A stretch of 64,000 nucleotides of DNA from Spirochaetota bacterium. Lineage in GTDB: Bacteria > Spirochaetota > UBA4802 > UBA5550. The notes beneath the pieces are model-generated. The model saw only the letters and a program-made list of their open reading frames with translations, was not told the DNA's origin and ran no database searches. Where the stretch lies: contig JAGNKX010000003.1 in NCBI GenBank assembly GCA_017999915.1, positions 1 to 64,000 on the forward strand, in the 5' to 3' direction. The position numbers were made by a program, and so were the translations under genes. Shown one piece after another: positions 43,809 to 52,984 of this stretch. Within the stretch, counting starts at the first letter, position 1. Every line of letters starts with the position of its first letter.

Positions 43809-45221
43809 ATGATGACCAAAGAAATATCAAACAAAGCTTTATTTAATGCTGCCCAAGCTAATGATTGTAAGAAGATAGAAGAATTAATTAACCAAGGTGT
43901 TGATCTTAATGTTATAGATAATCATGGAGAAACAGCACTAATGTATGCGTGTTGGAGCAGTAGCTATACTGCAGCAAAATATTTGATTGAAAATGGAGCT
44001 AATATTAATGTGGTTTCAAATAATGGGAAAACTGCTTTGAATTGCATTAATGCAGATAATTCGGGAAGTAATGACACTAAAGATTATAAAAATGAATTTG
44101 ATTTGATTAAGCTTCTTATCGAAAAAGGAGCAGATGTCAATGCTGAAAATAATTCAGGAGATACTATTTTAAATATTGCTGTTGAATATGGTAAAATTGA
44201 ATTATTTAATTATTTAATTGAAAAAGGAGCTAAGATTAATAATAGAACATTGATAAAAGCGTCTTCTGAAAAAGGAAATATTGAAATTATTAAAACTTTA
44301 ATTAAAAAAGGAGCAGATGTCAATTCGAAATTTGAGTCAGGATGCAACGCATTATACGAAGCTGTAACTGGAAATAGAATAGATATAGTGAAATATTTAA
44401 TTGATAATGGTGCTGAAATCAATCCCTACCAAGAACATCATTTTGTACCATTGTCGGCTGCTGTATATTTTGACAATTTAGATATGGTTAAATATTTGAT
44501 AGAACATGGCGCCAACATCAATTCGAAAAATGAAAATGGTCAAACAGCACTTGTGATGGCAAGAAAATTTGGTAACGATGCAATTGTTAATTATTTGATA
44601 GAACATGGCGCCAAAAAAATTGATGTTGATGCTGAAATGATTAAGTTTTTGAAGAAAAAAGTTGCTTGGTTAAAAAATGCCACTGTTGATGATTTTATTG
44701 AGCAATGTAAAGATAACTGGGTTGCTGCATATATGTTGGGTAATATGGGGGACGTGAAAGCTGTCGAACCATTAATTGATTCTCTTGATTATGATATTGA
44801 TGAAAGAGAACCTCAGTTCATACTTAAAAATATAGCTATTATATATTCTCTTGGAAAATTAAAAGATAGGAGAGCAGTTGACCCATTAATTAAAATCATT
44901 AATACATATTCATATGAAATCAGGTGGATGGCCGCATGGGCACTTGGCGAAATCGGGGATAAACAATGCGTGAAGGCCTTGAAAAAGGCACTTGAAAATG
45001 ATGAATACAATTCGGTATGGTCTTCCGGCACCTCAATAACAGGAGATATTAGCTGTGGTGATAATCTAATTGAATTATTCTACGATGAAGATTTTCAAAA
45101 AAATTATTTTAAAGATAAAGGCGTCATCACAAAATTTCTTCAAGACTACATTCATGATTCGTATATATTTAATAAAAATATTTCACCCATTGAGGTCGCG
45201 TTAAAAAAAATGTCAAAATGA
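43809..45221 (+). CDS. Ankyrin-repeat and HEAT-repeat protein
   Basis: 470 residues. Residues 1-275 hold about seven ankyrin repeats (NHGETALMYACWSSSYTAAKYLI, IELFNYLIEKGAKINN, DMVKYLIEHGANIN, GQTALVMARKFGND). Residues about 295-400 hold HEAT-like units (AVEPLIDSLDYDI, IYSLGKLKDRRAVDPLIKII, WMAAWALGEIGDKQCVKALKKAL). Both repeat types bind proteins and no enzymatic domain is seen. Ankyrin-HEAT fusions are uncommon. The gene is AT-rich and ends about 90 bp before an attC-like site, so it may be a cassette. Confidence 0.85.
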   Translation: MMTKEISNKALFNAAQANDCKKIEELINQGVDLNVIDNHGETALMYACWSSSYTAAKYLIENGANINVVSNNGKTALNCINADNSGSNDTKDYKNEFDLIKLLIEKGADVNAENNSGDTILNIAVEYGKIELFNYLIEKGAKINNRTLIKASSEKGNIEIIKTLIKKGADVNSKFESGCNALYEAVTGNRIDIVKYLIDNGAEINPYQEHHFVPLSAAVYFDNLDMVKYLIEHGANINSKNENGQTALVMARKFGNDAIVNYLIEHGAKKIDVDAEMIKFLKKKVAWLKNATVDDFIEQCKDNWVAAYMLGNMGDVKAVEPLIDSLDYDIDEREPQFILKNIAIIYSLGKLKDRRAVDPLIKIINTYSYEIRWMAAWALGEIGDKQCVKALKKALENDEYNSVWSSGTSITGDISCGDNLIELFYDEDFQKNYFKDKGVITKFLQDYIHDSYIFNKNISPIEVALKKMSK

Positions 45222-45308
45222 TCATTATAAAGGTTATAATCAGTTATTTGAAATAGTCATGATAGACAGAGTTTATTAAATTTAAATTTGTTCACTTATA
45301 CATTTGCC

Positions 45309-45434
45309 ATATAACTAATCCAATGCTGGTATAGGGTATGTCGCCCAATAAAGGGCAGGGCTTTTATTGTGGTTTTGGATTGGTGATATTGTTTTTCTGT
45401 ATTATAACCGTAATTCGTTTGTTGATTGTTATAT
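45309..45434 (+). repeat. attC-like recombination site 1
   Basis: The outer boxes ATATAAC (45309-45315) and GTTATAT (45428-45434) are exactly complementary. Inner segments (taatc.../...gatt and aatccaa/ttggatt) can pair, giving an imperfect hairpin of about 126 bp as in integron attC sites. A short CCGCCA-TCCG-TGGCGG stem-loop lies 30 bp further on. Sites 2-4 share the same outer organisation. Confidence 0.6.
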
Positions 45435-45524
45435 GAAATCGCACCGCCCAACGGGTTCAGGGCACCGCCATCCGTGGCGGCGTTGATTAAAATATAAATT
45501 ATTACTTCTATGATGGAGGTGATC

Positions 45525-47504
45525 ATGAATTTATCTGAAATAAAAATCTCATCATACCGGAGTATAGTAAACCAACGTATTATTATAAATAATAACTGTA
45601 TATGTTTTATTGGCCCCAACGAATCTGGTAAATCGAATTTATTAAATGCTATCAGATTCTTAGATACAAGTTATTCAGCAGATATAAAAGATAAATCAAA
45701 AATCAATGATGAACTGCCAAAAGTTCACTTTATTTTCAATTTAACAGATGATGAATCAAAAGAGGTCAACAAACATATTACTGATCACATTAATACTCTA
45801 ACGATCTTACCTGAAGATCAATTGATTAAGCATTTTAAAATTATTAATTATTCTGTAACGAAATATATGGCTAAAGAAAAAGATACTTATAAGCGTTTCA
45901 AGAGCCATAGTGGAACATACGAAATAAATATATCAGATAATTATTATAAAATTAAAGACAATACAACGATTCCTGCTGAGATAATGATAAAACACAAAGA
46001 TATTGATTATCCGCTTTCAACAATTAAAATTATACATAAAGACCTTATACCAGAAGATCAGATTAATAATTTCGAAGAAGCAGACATTGATTATGTAAGA
46101 AAAGTTATAGATAGTCAATTAAATCCTTATCTTGATAAAGCAATTCCTAATGTTATTTATTGGGAATATGATAAAAAATATCTACTGCCATCAGAAATAA
46201 CTTATGATGAATTAATTAAAAATGATGATCCTTATACAAATTCAGCTCCACTTTATAATATTTTTTTACTATCAAATAGATTAATAATTAATGATGAAGA
46301 AGAATTGATTGAAAAAATCAATGCTTGGAAACTTGACTCAAGCTTACGTAGAAGAGATTCACATATATTAACTGAGGATATTAATAAATACATTAAAGGA
46401 ATATGGAATGATTATGATCAACTATTAAATATTGATTTAGAAGAAGCGCAAATTACGATCCATGTTACTGATCCAAGTAGTTCTATTAGTAATTATTATG
46501 ATATGGAATCTCGCTCGCAAGGATTTAAAACATTTATTTCATTTATTTTAACAATCGCTGCTGAAGCAGAGAGTAAAATAATCTCAAACTTTATCTTAGT
46601 TCTTGATGAGCCAGAAACACATTTACATCCAAGTGGTGTACGTTTTATGAAAGAAGAACTAATAAAGCTTTCAAGTAATAATTATGTTTTTTATGCTACC
46701 CATTCTATTTTTATGATTGATAGAAGCAATTTGAAAAGGAATATTATTGTAAAAAAAGATAGAGAAATAACAAGATTACTACCTGTTGAAAGGAATAATA
46801 TTATTCAAGAATCCGTCATTTATGAAGCACTTGGGACAAGTGTTGATGAGTTTTCAATTAGCAATAAAAATGTTGTATTTGAAGGTACAACAGATTTATA
46901 CCTTTTCAACTCGTTTATTGAACATTGTGTACCTAAAAGAGAAAATACATTTTCTGATTATGAGCTACTTGATGGTGGCGGGACTAAAAATATTTCAACA
47001 TTTTTTAGAAGTAAAATAATTCCTCGTGATTCAGAATGGATTCTTATATTAGACTATGATAGCCCTGGAAGAAATTTAAAAAGTGAACTTGAAAAACATG
47101 ATTCGAATCTTAGGAACAATTTAAAATTTCACTATTATTCAACTATTACTGATCAAGAGCTCGAAGATATATTGCCACAAGACATTATAATTTCAACAAT
47201 TTCTGAAGTAATTAGTAGTTTTGGACCCATTGAAATACAACAAAAATTTACTATTATTGGAAATAGAACAATTTCGAGTTTAATTAATGAGTTTAAAAAT
47301 ATTAACAAGATCGATAAGCAACATAATTTTGAAGAACTATTTAAAAATGTTTTGCATCAAAAGTTAACTTTAATCATTGAGCAAATTTCAAAAGAATCTA
47401 ATTTTGATAAACGTAGGGATTTATTTAAGAAGTTACTTCCAAAATATTATGAATTTATAACACCACTATTATTGAATTATGGCATAACGATTGATTATAA
47501 TTAA
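45525..47504 (+). CDS. OLD-family ATPase-TOPRIM nuclease
   Basis: 659 residues from the ATG at 45525, which has a perfect GGAGGTGATC box. N-terminal ABC-type ATPase: FIGPNESGKSN (Walker A, 29-37), a signature region SRSQGFKTF near 330, and LVLDEPETHLHPSG near 358 (Walker B and H-loop region ATHSIF). C-terminal TOPRIM: VVFEGTTDLYLF near 450 and ILILDYDSPGR near 505. OLD proteins are DNA nucleases and effectors in phage defence (for example GajA). No GajB helicase or reverse transcriptase is adjacent, so it acts alone or with unlinked partners. It lies between attC-like sites 1 and 2. Confidence 0.9.
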   Translation: MNLSEIKISSYRSIVNQRIIINNNCICFIGPNESGKSNLLNAIRFLDTSYSADIKDKSKINDELPKVHFIFNLTDDESKEVNKHITDHINTLTILPEDQLIKHFKIINYSVTKYMAKEKDTYKRFKSHSGTYEINISDNYYKIKDNTTIPAEIMIKHKDIDYPLSTIKIIHKDLIPEDQINNFEEADIDYVRKVIDSQLNPYLDKAIPNVIYWEYDKKYLLPSEITYDELIKNDDPYTNSAPLYNIFLLSNRLIINDEEELIEKINAWKLDSSLRRRDSHILTEDINKYIKGIWNDYDQLLNIDLEEAQITIHVTDPSSSISNYYDMESRSQGFKTFISFILTIAAEAESKIISNFILVLDEPETHLHPSGVRFMKEELIKLSSNNYVFYATHSIFMIDRSNLKRNIIVKKDREITRLLPVERNNIIQESVIYEALGTSVDEFSISNKNVVFEGTTDLYLFNSFIEHCVPKRENTFSDYELLDGGGTKNISTFFRSKIIPRDSEWILILDYDSPGRNLKSELEKHDSNLRNNLKFHYYSTITDQELEDILPQDIIISTISEVISSFGPIEIQQKFTIIGNRTISSLINEFKNINKIDKQHNFEELFKNVLHQKLTLIIEQISKESNFDKRRDLFKKLLPKYYEFITPLLLNYGITIDYN

Positions 47505-47561
47505 CAGCCTACGTTATTCGTGGCTTTGGCTGACTGGTTGGTTTCAAGTCGGTGCGACTTC

Positions 47562-47736
47562 ATATAACAAAGCATAGCCGCTCCGCTCCTCGGCGGGCTT
47601 AGGCCGCCTGCAGTGCTCGGCCTCGCGCTTATCCCACCAGCTGCGGCGCGGTTTGGGGGAGGTTAAAACGCGCCTTGCTGGCGGGGCGCTCGGCAACCTG
47701 GCTTCGCCAGGTTCGGCTATGCTTGAAATGTTGTGC
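47562..47736 (+). repeat. attC-like recombination site 2
   Basis: This is GC-rich, unlike its AT-rich neighbours, and about 175 bp long. The 5' box ATATAAC (47562-47568) is followed by AAAGCATAGCC; the 3' side is GGCTATGCTTGAAAT followed by GTTGTGC. The outer arms are complementary with a few unpaired bases, as in attC. The 5' box is the exact complement of the GTTATAT that begins the preceding cassette at 45428, as predicted if the OLD gene is a cassette. A GCCCGCC...GGCGGGC stem-loop follows at 47759-47778. Confidence 0.72.
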
Positions 47737-47851
47737 GAAACGACCATATGGCCTTTTTGCCCGCCCTCCGTGGCGGGCTATAATATAACAAATCTATATA
47801 GTTAGAAATAGATTTAAACTATATAATTTAATAATCAAGTGGAGATATTCA

Positions 47852-48325
47852 ATGAAGATCTATTTATCGCTTATTATTTTTATTGGTTTATGTATTTTTC
47901 AGGTAGAAGTTTTTTCAAAAGGTGAAATGGATGGCAAATGGATGTATATAGGTGCCACTAAATCTAATGATGATACTACTATGTTCTATATTGATCCTGA
48001 ATCTATAGAAAAACCATCAGAAGACACTATTCTTTTTTCAATGAGAATGCGTACAGCTTTAGAAGAAAGTATTTACCAAATGCAAATATTTTTATATAAA
48101 GAAGGTTGGGTAGCTAAATCATTAAAAGGATTAATTGCCAATACTATTACTGGTCAAATTAAAGAAATAAATTCAACCGATATGCAAATTATTCCTGAAG
48201 ACTCAATTCTAAAAAAGATTGTTGATGAGGCATTAAAAATAAATGGAAATAAGAAAAAAGTAAGAATACCAAAAATGGATGAAATTAAAACATCTCCTTC
48301 GCGTACAAGAGACAAAATGAGATAA
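47852..48325 (+). CDS. Secreted surface-adhesin-E-like protein
   Basis: 157 residues with a GTGGAG box. A signal peptide (MKIYLSLIIFIGLCIFQVEVFS) precedes a small beta domain whose WMYIGATKSNDDTTMFYIDPESI and ILFSMRMRT follow the W-x-x-I/Y-D-x-x-S-I pattern of surface-adhesin E-type proteins. It is periplasmic or exported. The final 30 residues are basic. It lies downstream of attC-like site 2, consistent with being a gene cassette. Confidence 0.65.
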   Translation: MKIYLSLIIFIGLCIFQVEVFSKGEMDGKWMYIGATKSNDDTTMFYIDPESIEKPSEDTILFSMRMRTALEESIYQMQIFLYKEGWVAKSLKGLIANTITGQIKEINSTDMQIIPEDSILKKIVDEALKINGNKKKVRIPKMDEIKTSPSRTRDKMR

Positions 48326-48563
48326 TATTATTATCTCTTGGGGTATAATCATCGTGTCTTGCTACGATTATTTATTGAAAATATTATTCCAGGATTCCCC
48401 GAAGCTTGCAACGGGGAGGTTTATCTATTATAAGTTCTGGAATTTATTTAATTTAATCGCTCGGGAAATTGAAAAATTATAACTTGAATTATTAATTTAT
48501 ATACTTTTAAAATGAAAAAAGACCTTTTGCAAGTTTTTAAATATTCTATTATTGGAGAATTAT

Positions 48564-48731
48564 ATGGCACTTTCAAATAAATGTCCTAACTGTGGTGAGA
48601 AAGGTTTATCAGTGGGTTTAATTAAATGTAAAAAATGTGGTTCAGTTTTTTGTACTAAATGTAATGCTGCAAAAGTACTTGGATCTAAATGTCCGAAATG
48701 TGGTGGAGAAGGTGAATTGATTAAAAGGTGA
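48564..48731 (+). CDS. Small double zinc-ribbon protein
   Basis: 55 residues, with a TTGGAG box before the ATG at 48564. Four CxxC pairs (CPNC, CKKC, CTKC, CPKC) make two zinc-ribbon knuckles. No other domain. Such proteins often bind nucleic acid or act as small metal-dependent partners. It lies between two cassette-type genes on the same strand, 45 bp before the second PAD-family gene. Confidence 0.8.
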   Translation: MALSNKCPNCGEKGLSVGLIKCKKCGSVFCTKCNAAKVLGSKCPKCGGEGELIKR

Positions 48732-48776
48732 CAAAATTTATTCAATAAATATTTTTATAAATATTGGTGACCTGTA

Positions 48777-49652
48777 ATGATCTCTGATCGACAAACTAAT
48801 ACGGTTTATATTTCTGAAAAAACAAAATTACATTTCCCAAAATTTGTCAGTCAATTGGAAGATTACGTTACCAGTCATAAATATTCTTTTAAAATCCTTA
48901 TTGAAACAAGAGATTATTTTTGTCGAGATTACATGCCTATTCAAGTCGATAAAAAAGATTTCGTTCAATTTATTTTCAATCCATCATATTACTGTAGCCA
49001 TAATAATTCAAAATATAAATTAAAATCAACATCATTAACAAATCAGGTTCTTGCCGTATTAGAAAATAAAATCATCAAACCTAAATATAGTAAAATAATT
49101 CTTGATGGTGGCAATGTTGTCAAGTCTTCTCAAAAAGTTATTTTAACAAATAAAGTGATTGAAGATAATTCTTATCAGTTTAAAAATATAAACGCTATAA
49201 TTAATGAGCTTGAAAGTATATTCCAATCTGAAATTATTATAATTCCTAAATATCCAGAACAATTTGAGTCAACGGGACATGCTGATGGGTTAGTTCGTTT
49301 TATAAATGAAAAGCAAGTTTTTATTAATCGAGTAAACCAAAATCAACAAGTTGATTTAGAATTATATGATAAACTAACAAAACTGCTTTTGTCAAAAAAC
49401 CTGGACATAATAGAATTACCATTTTACGATAGTGGTAATGAATCGGCAGAAGGTTTATATATTAATTATTTACAAGTTGGTACTTTTGTTGTATTTCCAA
49501 AATTTAATAATGATATATTCGACAAAGAAGCTGAAAAAGTATTTATACAAATATTCGGTTCAGATAATGTAGTAGGTATAAATTCGGGTGGACTCGCAAA
49601 ATATGGTGGAGTTCTCAATTGTGCAACTTGGACAATATATGATTCACAATAG
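48777..49652 (+). CDS. PAD/agmatine-deiminase family enzyme (copy 2)
   Basis: 291 residues. Pentein-fold deiminase motifs: FCRDYMPI (R50, D51), ILDGGNVV near 109-115, ESTGHADGLVRF (H168, D170) and YGGVLNCATW with C282 as nucleophile. It is about 110 residues shorter than copy 1 (25354-26562). It lacks the C-terminal extension and part of the N-terminal region, and identity outside the motifs is low. The two are therefore distinct acquisitions rather than a recent duplication. Substrate unknown. It sits in the integron-like array between attC-like sites 2 and 3. Confidence 0.85.
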   Translation: MISDRQTNTVYISEKTKLHFPKFVSQLEDYVTSHKYSFKILIETRDYFCRDYMPIQVDKKDFVQFIFNPSYYCSHNNSKYKLKSTSLTNQVLAVLENKIIKPKYSKIILDGGNVVKSSQKVILTNKVIEDNSYQFKNINAIINELESIFQSEIIIIPKYPEQFESTGHADGLVRFINEKQVFINRVNQNQQVDLELYDKLTKLLLSKNLDIIELPFYDSGNESAEGLYINYLQVGTFVVFPKFNNDIFDKEAEKVFIQIFGSDNVVGINSGGLAKYGGVLNCATWTIYDSQ

Positions 49653-49748
49653 AATTGAATACAATTTATAGCATTTAGAATTGATAATTAATCCCGCATT
49701 CGCCTTCCTTGGCTCATGCGGTTCAACTTATATTTATTAGGTCGCTTC

Positions 49749-49909
49749 GACCAACAATGCATAACCGTTCCGCTCCTCGCTCGCTAAGGCTCGCTGCGGT
49801 GCTCGGCCTCGCGCTTATCCTGCCAGCTGCGGCGCGGTTTTGGGGAAGCTAAAACACGCCTGGCTTGCGGGGCACTCGGCACATGGCGGCTATGCTTGAG
49901 ACGTTAGAC
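49749..49909 (+). repeat. attC-like recombination site 3
   Basis: About 160 bp, GC-rich. The 5' end ACCAACAATGCATAACCG and the 3' end GGCTATGCTTGAGACGTTAGAC are imperfectly complementary, and the 3' core GTTAGAC fits the GTTRRRY consensus. The interior (CTCGCTCGCTAAGGCTCGC, GCGGCGCGGTTTTGGGGAAG) is closely related to site 2. The 5' box does not complement the start of the preceding cassette, so that stretch may hold more than one cassette or have been rearranged. Confidence 0.72.
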
Positions 49910-49942
49910 GACATACATAAAAATGGAGATCCTTTTTAATAT

Positions 49943-50782
49943 ATGAATGGTGTTTATAGAATAGTAAATATTAAAAATGGGAAGTCATACATTGGGCAAT
50001 CCAAAGATATTTATAGAAGATGGAAACAGCATACATCAGCATTAACTGTTTATAGTAATGAGACAATTCTTAGAAAAGCATTTGTTAAGTATGGTATGCT
50101 TCAACAAGTTTTTAAAGAAGGACAATATGGGTGTTTTCGTTTTGAAATTATTGAAGAATGCAGCCCCAATGAGTTACTTGAACGTGAATATTATTATATT
50201 GATCTTGAAAAACCAGCATATAATTTAATGTTTTTACCGCCAAATGAATTAGTAAAGTTGGATTCGAAAAGAAGAAAACACGCTGGTAAATATTATATTC
50301 AATATCATAATTATGATGTTGAAAAACATTTTCCCGGTATAGATGAAAATAATTTGGGAATTCCTATTTCTGATATTTCTCATTATATAAGTTCACGAAA
50401 AAATCTCGCGGCATATTTGGATGGTGCAAATGTCGTACTTGTTATTGGTATTTCAATAAACAATAATAAATTATATTATATATGGACGAGAACAAATGTT
50501 GATGATCTTGAATTTATTAAAGAAGAAAATAATTCTTATAATATTATTGGATTTCAGGAATTTATTAAACCTGTATGTTTAAATAGGATTGAAGGATTTA
50601 GGCCATTCCAGAAGCGGTTAGGCAATTTTGCATATGGGTTATCATCGATCAATGGTTATGATTTTACAAAAATAATAATTGATATTTGTGAAAAACAACA
50701 AGTACATTATGCTATGCCATGCAAGGATTATTTAGATTTATATAAAAAAGAATTTATATGCTCGTCGTATAATAAACCATAG
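49943..50782 (+). CDS. GIY-YIG nuclease-like protein (copy 2)
   Basis: 279 residues. The N-terminal GIY-YIG core is complete: NGVYRIVNIKNGKSYIGQSKDIYRRWKQH with the catalytic Arg, and ECSPNELLEREYYYIDL with the metal-binding Glu. The C-terminal 170 residues (NYDVEKHFPGIDENN, AYLDGANVVLVIGISI, FQKRLGNFAYGL) are not recognised and probably give specificity. It is not closely related to the GIY-YIG gene at 39612. It lies between attC-like sites 3 and 4 and is probably a gene cassette. Confidence 0.8.
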   Translation: MNGVYRIVNIKNGKSYIGQSKDIYRRWKQHTSALTVYSNETILRKAFVKYGMLQQVFKEGQYGCFRFEIIEECSPNELLEREYYYIDLEKPAYNLMFLPPNELVKLDSKRRKHAGKYYIQYHNYDVEKHFPGIDENNLGIPISDISHYISSRKNLAAYLDGANVVLVIGISINNNKLYYIWTRTNVDDLEFIKEENNSYNIIGFQEFIKPVCLNRIEGFRPFQKRLGNFAYGLSSINGYDFTKIIIDICEKQQVHYAMPCKDYLDLYKKEFICSSYNKP

Positions 50783-50799
50783 CATATCATTCCATGCGG

Positions 50800-50949
50800 G
50801 GATAACAAATAACCACGCATGTAGATTCGGCACTCGTGCTTGTCCCGACATCTGCGACGCGGTTTTGGAGAAGTTAGTGCACGCCTTGCAGGCGGGGCGT
50901 TCGGTACACTGATCTTCAGCCGGCGCCGGCTATGATTGAGACGTTATAT
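50800..50949 (+). repeat. attC-like recombination site 4
   Basis: About 150 bp. The 5' end GGATAACAAATAACCACGC and the 3' end GGCTATGATTGAGACGTTATAT show the same pattern as sites 2 and 3 with a small deletion in the left arm. Interior segments (GCGACGCGGTTTTGGAGAAG, GCACGCCTTGCAGGCGGGGC) are homologous to the other sites. A cccgcca-tcag-tggtggg stem-loop follows at 50978-50995. It ends the visible array, and the type III RM operon starts 128 bp later. Confidence 0.68.
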
Positions 50950-51077
50950 ACCATTGCAAGCCAAGCTAAACGGGGTACCCGCCATCAGTGGTGGGAGCGA
51001 AGGATGAATAAAAGGGTAGAAAATATATTTTACTTAAATATAAGAGTTATTCGTATATATCAATAATGAGGTATTAA

Positions 51078-52982
51078 ATGCAGAATTTACTAAATGATTT
51101 AACCGAGTTGCTTTCTAAAGACGAAAGACTATCTGCCGAAGGAAAGTTATTAAAAAATAAAGTAATAGAACTCGCCCTGGCCATGGATTCTTCACTTATA
51201 AAGCTCTTATTGAAAAATGAAAAGATAAAAAAACACTTTTTTACGGAAGTTGATGGCATACTGGTTTTTGACAAAATAAATTTTCAAAAGTTTGTTTCAA
51301 ATAAAGAATTTCTTCCAGACAGCTACACTGCGTTTAAAAATAAAATTGGTATTGTCAATGAGAATGGTGAATATTTTTCAAAAAGTCAAGAAGTTGTATT
51401 AGCTTGGCCTTATAAGGATTGTATTTTAGAAGGTGGTCAAACAAAAGAGGACCAAGAACGAGAAGAAATATTTTGGAATGAAACTCTTGCACCTGATGAA
51501 ATTGAAAGACTATGCGCACCTAAAGTTATAACAAATTTTAGTCGTTATTCAGGGAAAAAAGGTATAGTACTTACTTCAAATGATAAATTTGAAATATTGA
51601 ATGAAAATTTATTATTGAAAGGTAATAATTTATTATCATTATGTTCTTTAAAGAAATTATATTCTGGTAAAATAAAATGTATATATATTGATCCACCATA
51701 CAACCCCGATAGTAATGCAAATACATTCATTTATAATAATAGTTTTAATGAATCAACTTGGCTTACATTTATGAAAAATCGAATAGAAGTGGCCAAGGAG
51801 TTACTCTCTAAAGATGGTGTATTTATTATTGCAATAGATGATAATGAATTTTTAGAACTTGGCGTGCTTGTAAAAGAATTATTTCCAAATCATGAATTAC
51901 ATATAATAACAATAGTACATAATCCAAGAGGAGTACAAGGTTCAAATTTTTCTTACACACATGAGTATGCGTTTTTTATTATCCCCAAAGGCAGTATAAG
52001 CATTGGAGAACGTAAAATTGATGAATCAGAGATTTATTGGTCTAACCTAAGAAACTGGGGTGGCGAATCACTAAGAGAAGATGCCAGAAACTGTTTTTAT
52101 CCAGTCATTATTGAAAATGAAGAAATCATTGGCTTTGGTGATGTGCTGGACAATAATATTCACCCTAAACAGACCGAAAAAAAAGGCAATAAATACTACA
52201 TATACCCTATTGATACAAACGGAGTAGAACGGAAATGGAGATATGCTCGTCAAAGTGTAGAAGAAATAAAAAATTTATTACGTGTAAAAAAATCGAAAAA
52301 TGGATATGAAATTGAAATTGGCAAAGATTTCGGAACTTATAAAACCGTATGGGTAGATTCAAGATATGACGCAAATGAATATGGGACAAAAATTGTTAGT
52401 TCTTTAGTACCCAATAATCGATTTAATTTTCCAAAGTCATTATATAATGTTTACGATTGTCTCCATGCAGTTGTTTCAAAAGATAAAGATGCAATTGTTT
52501 TAGATTTTTTTGGCGGAAGCGGCACAACTGCTCATGCTGTCCTTGATTTGAATGAAGCAGATAATGGAAATCGGAAGTTTATTATTTGCGAACAAATGGA
52601 TTATGTAGAAACGATTACAAGGGAAAGAATAAATTCTGTTATAAAGAATAAGAAGACTGGTTCGTTCATCTACTGCGAACTTATGGAATTAAATGAAGCA
52701 TACATAAATAAAATCAAAAAAGCTAATTCAACTAAAGAGCTTCTCTCAATTTGGGATGAAATGCAGAAAAAAGCATTCATCAGCTATAAAGTTGACTCAA
52801 AGAGCATAAATGAAAATATTTCTGACTTCAAAGAATTTTCTTTAAAAGACCAGAAAAACTTCCTCATAGAGATTCTGGATAAAAACCAAATGTATGTTAA
52901 TTACAGTGAAATTGATGATAATGATTATAATGTTTCCGAAACTGATAAAAAGCTGAATAAAATGTTCTATGGCGAGGTGTGA
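51078..52982 (+). CDS. Type III restriction-modification methyltransferase (Mod)
   Basis: 634 residues. Beta-class N6-adenine/N4-cytosine methyltransferase layout: IYIDPPYNPDSN near 206 (motif IV) precedes LDFFGGSGTTAHAVLDL near 475 (motif I, SAM binding). Between them lies the target-recognition region (about 280-440). In type III systems Mod gives sequence specificity and is needed for cleavage by Res. A GAGG box precedes the ATG. The stop is 2 bp before the res start. Confidence 0.93.
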   Translation: MQNLLNDLTELLSKDERLSAEGKLLKNKVIELALAMDSSLIKLLLKNEKIKKHFFTEVDGILVFDKINFQKFVSNKEFLPDSYTAFKNKIGIVNENGEYFSKSQEVVLAWPYKDCILEGGQTKEDQEREEIFWNETLAPDEIERLCAPKVITNFSRYSGKKGIVLTSNDKFEILNENLLLKGNNLLSLCSLKKLYSGKIKCIYIDPPYNPDSNANTFIYNNSFNESTWLTFMKNRIEVAKELLSKDGVFIIAIDDNEFLELGVLVKELFPNHELHIITIVHNPRGVQGSNFSYTHEYAFFIIPKGSISIGERKIDESEIYWSNLRNWGGESLREDARNCFYPVIIENEEIIGFGDVLDNNIHPKQTEKKGNKYYIYPIDTNGVERKWRYARQSVEEIKNLLRVKKSKNGYEIEIGKDFGTYKTVWVDSRYDANEYGTKIVSSLVPNNRFNFPKSLYNVYDCLHAVVSKDKDAIVLDFFGGSGTTAHAVLDLNEADNGNRKFIICEQMDYVETITRERINSVIKNKKTGSFIYCELMELNEAYINKIKKANSTKELLSIWDEMQKKAFISYKVDSKSINENISDFKEFSLKDQKNFLIEILDKNQMYVNYSEIDDNDYNVSETDKKLNKMFYGEV

Positions 52983-52984
52983 CT

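Noticed and set aside
45525-47504. OLD gene as a Gabija system
   Set aside because: Gabija needs a GajB UvrD-like helicase next to GajA. The UvrD-like genes here are 2 kb upstream (addA) or 13 kb away (NERD-helicase) and belong to other families.
48396-48417. tccccg...cgggga hairpin as a terminator or attC
   Set aside because: Stem of 6 bp with a 10-base loop and no T-run, and it does not share the ends of the attC-like sites. Left unassigned.
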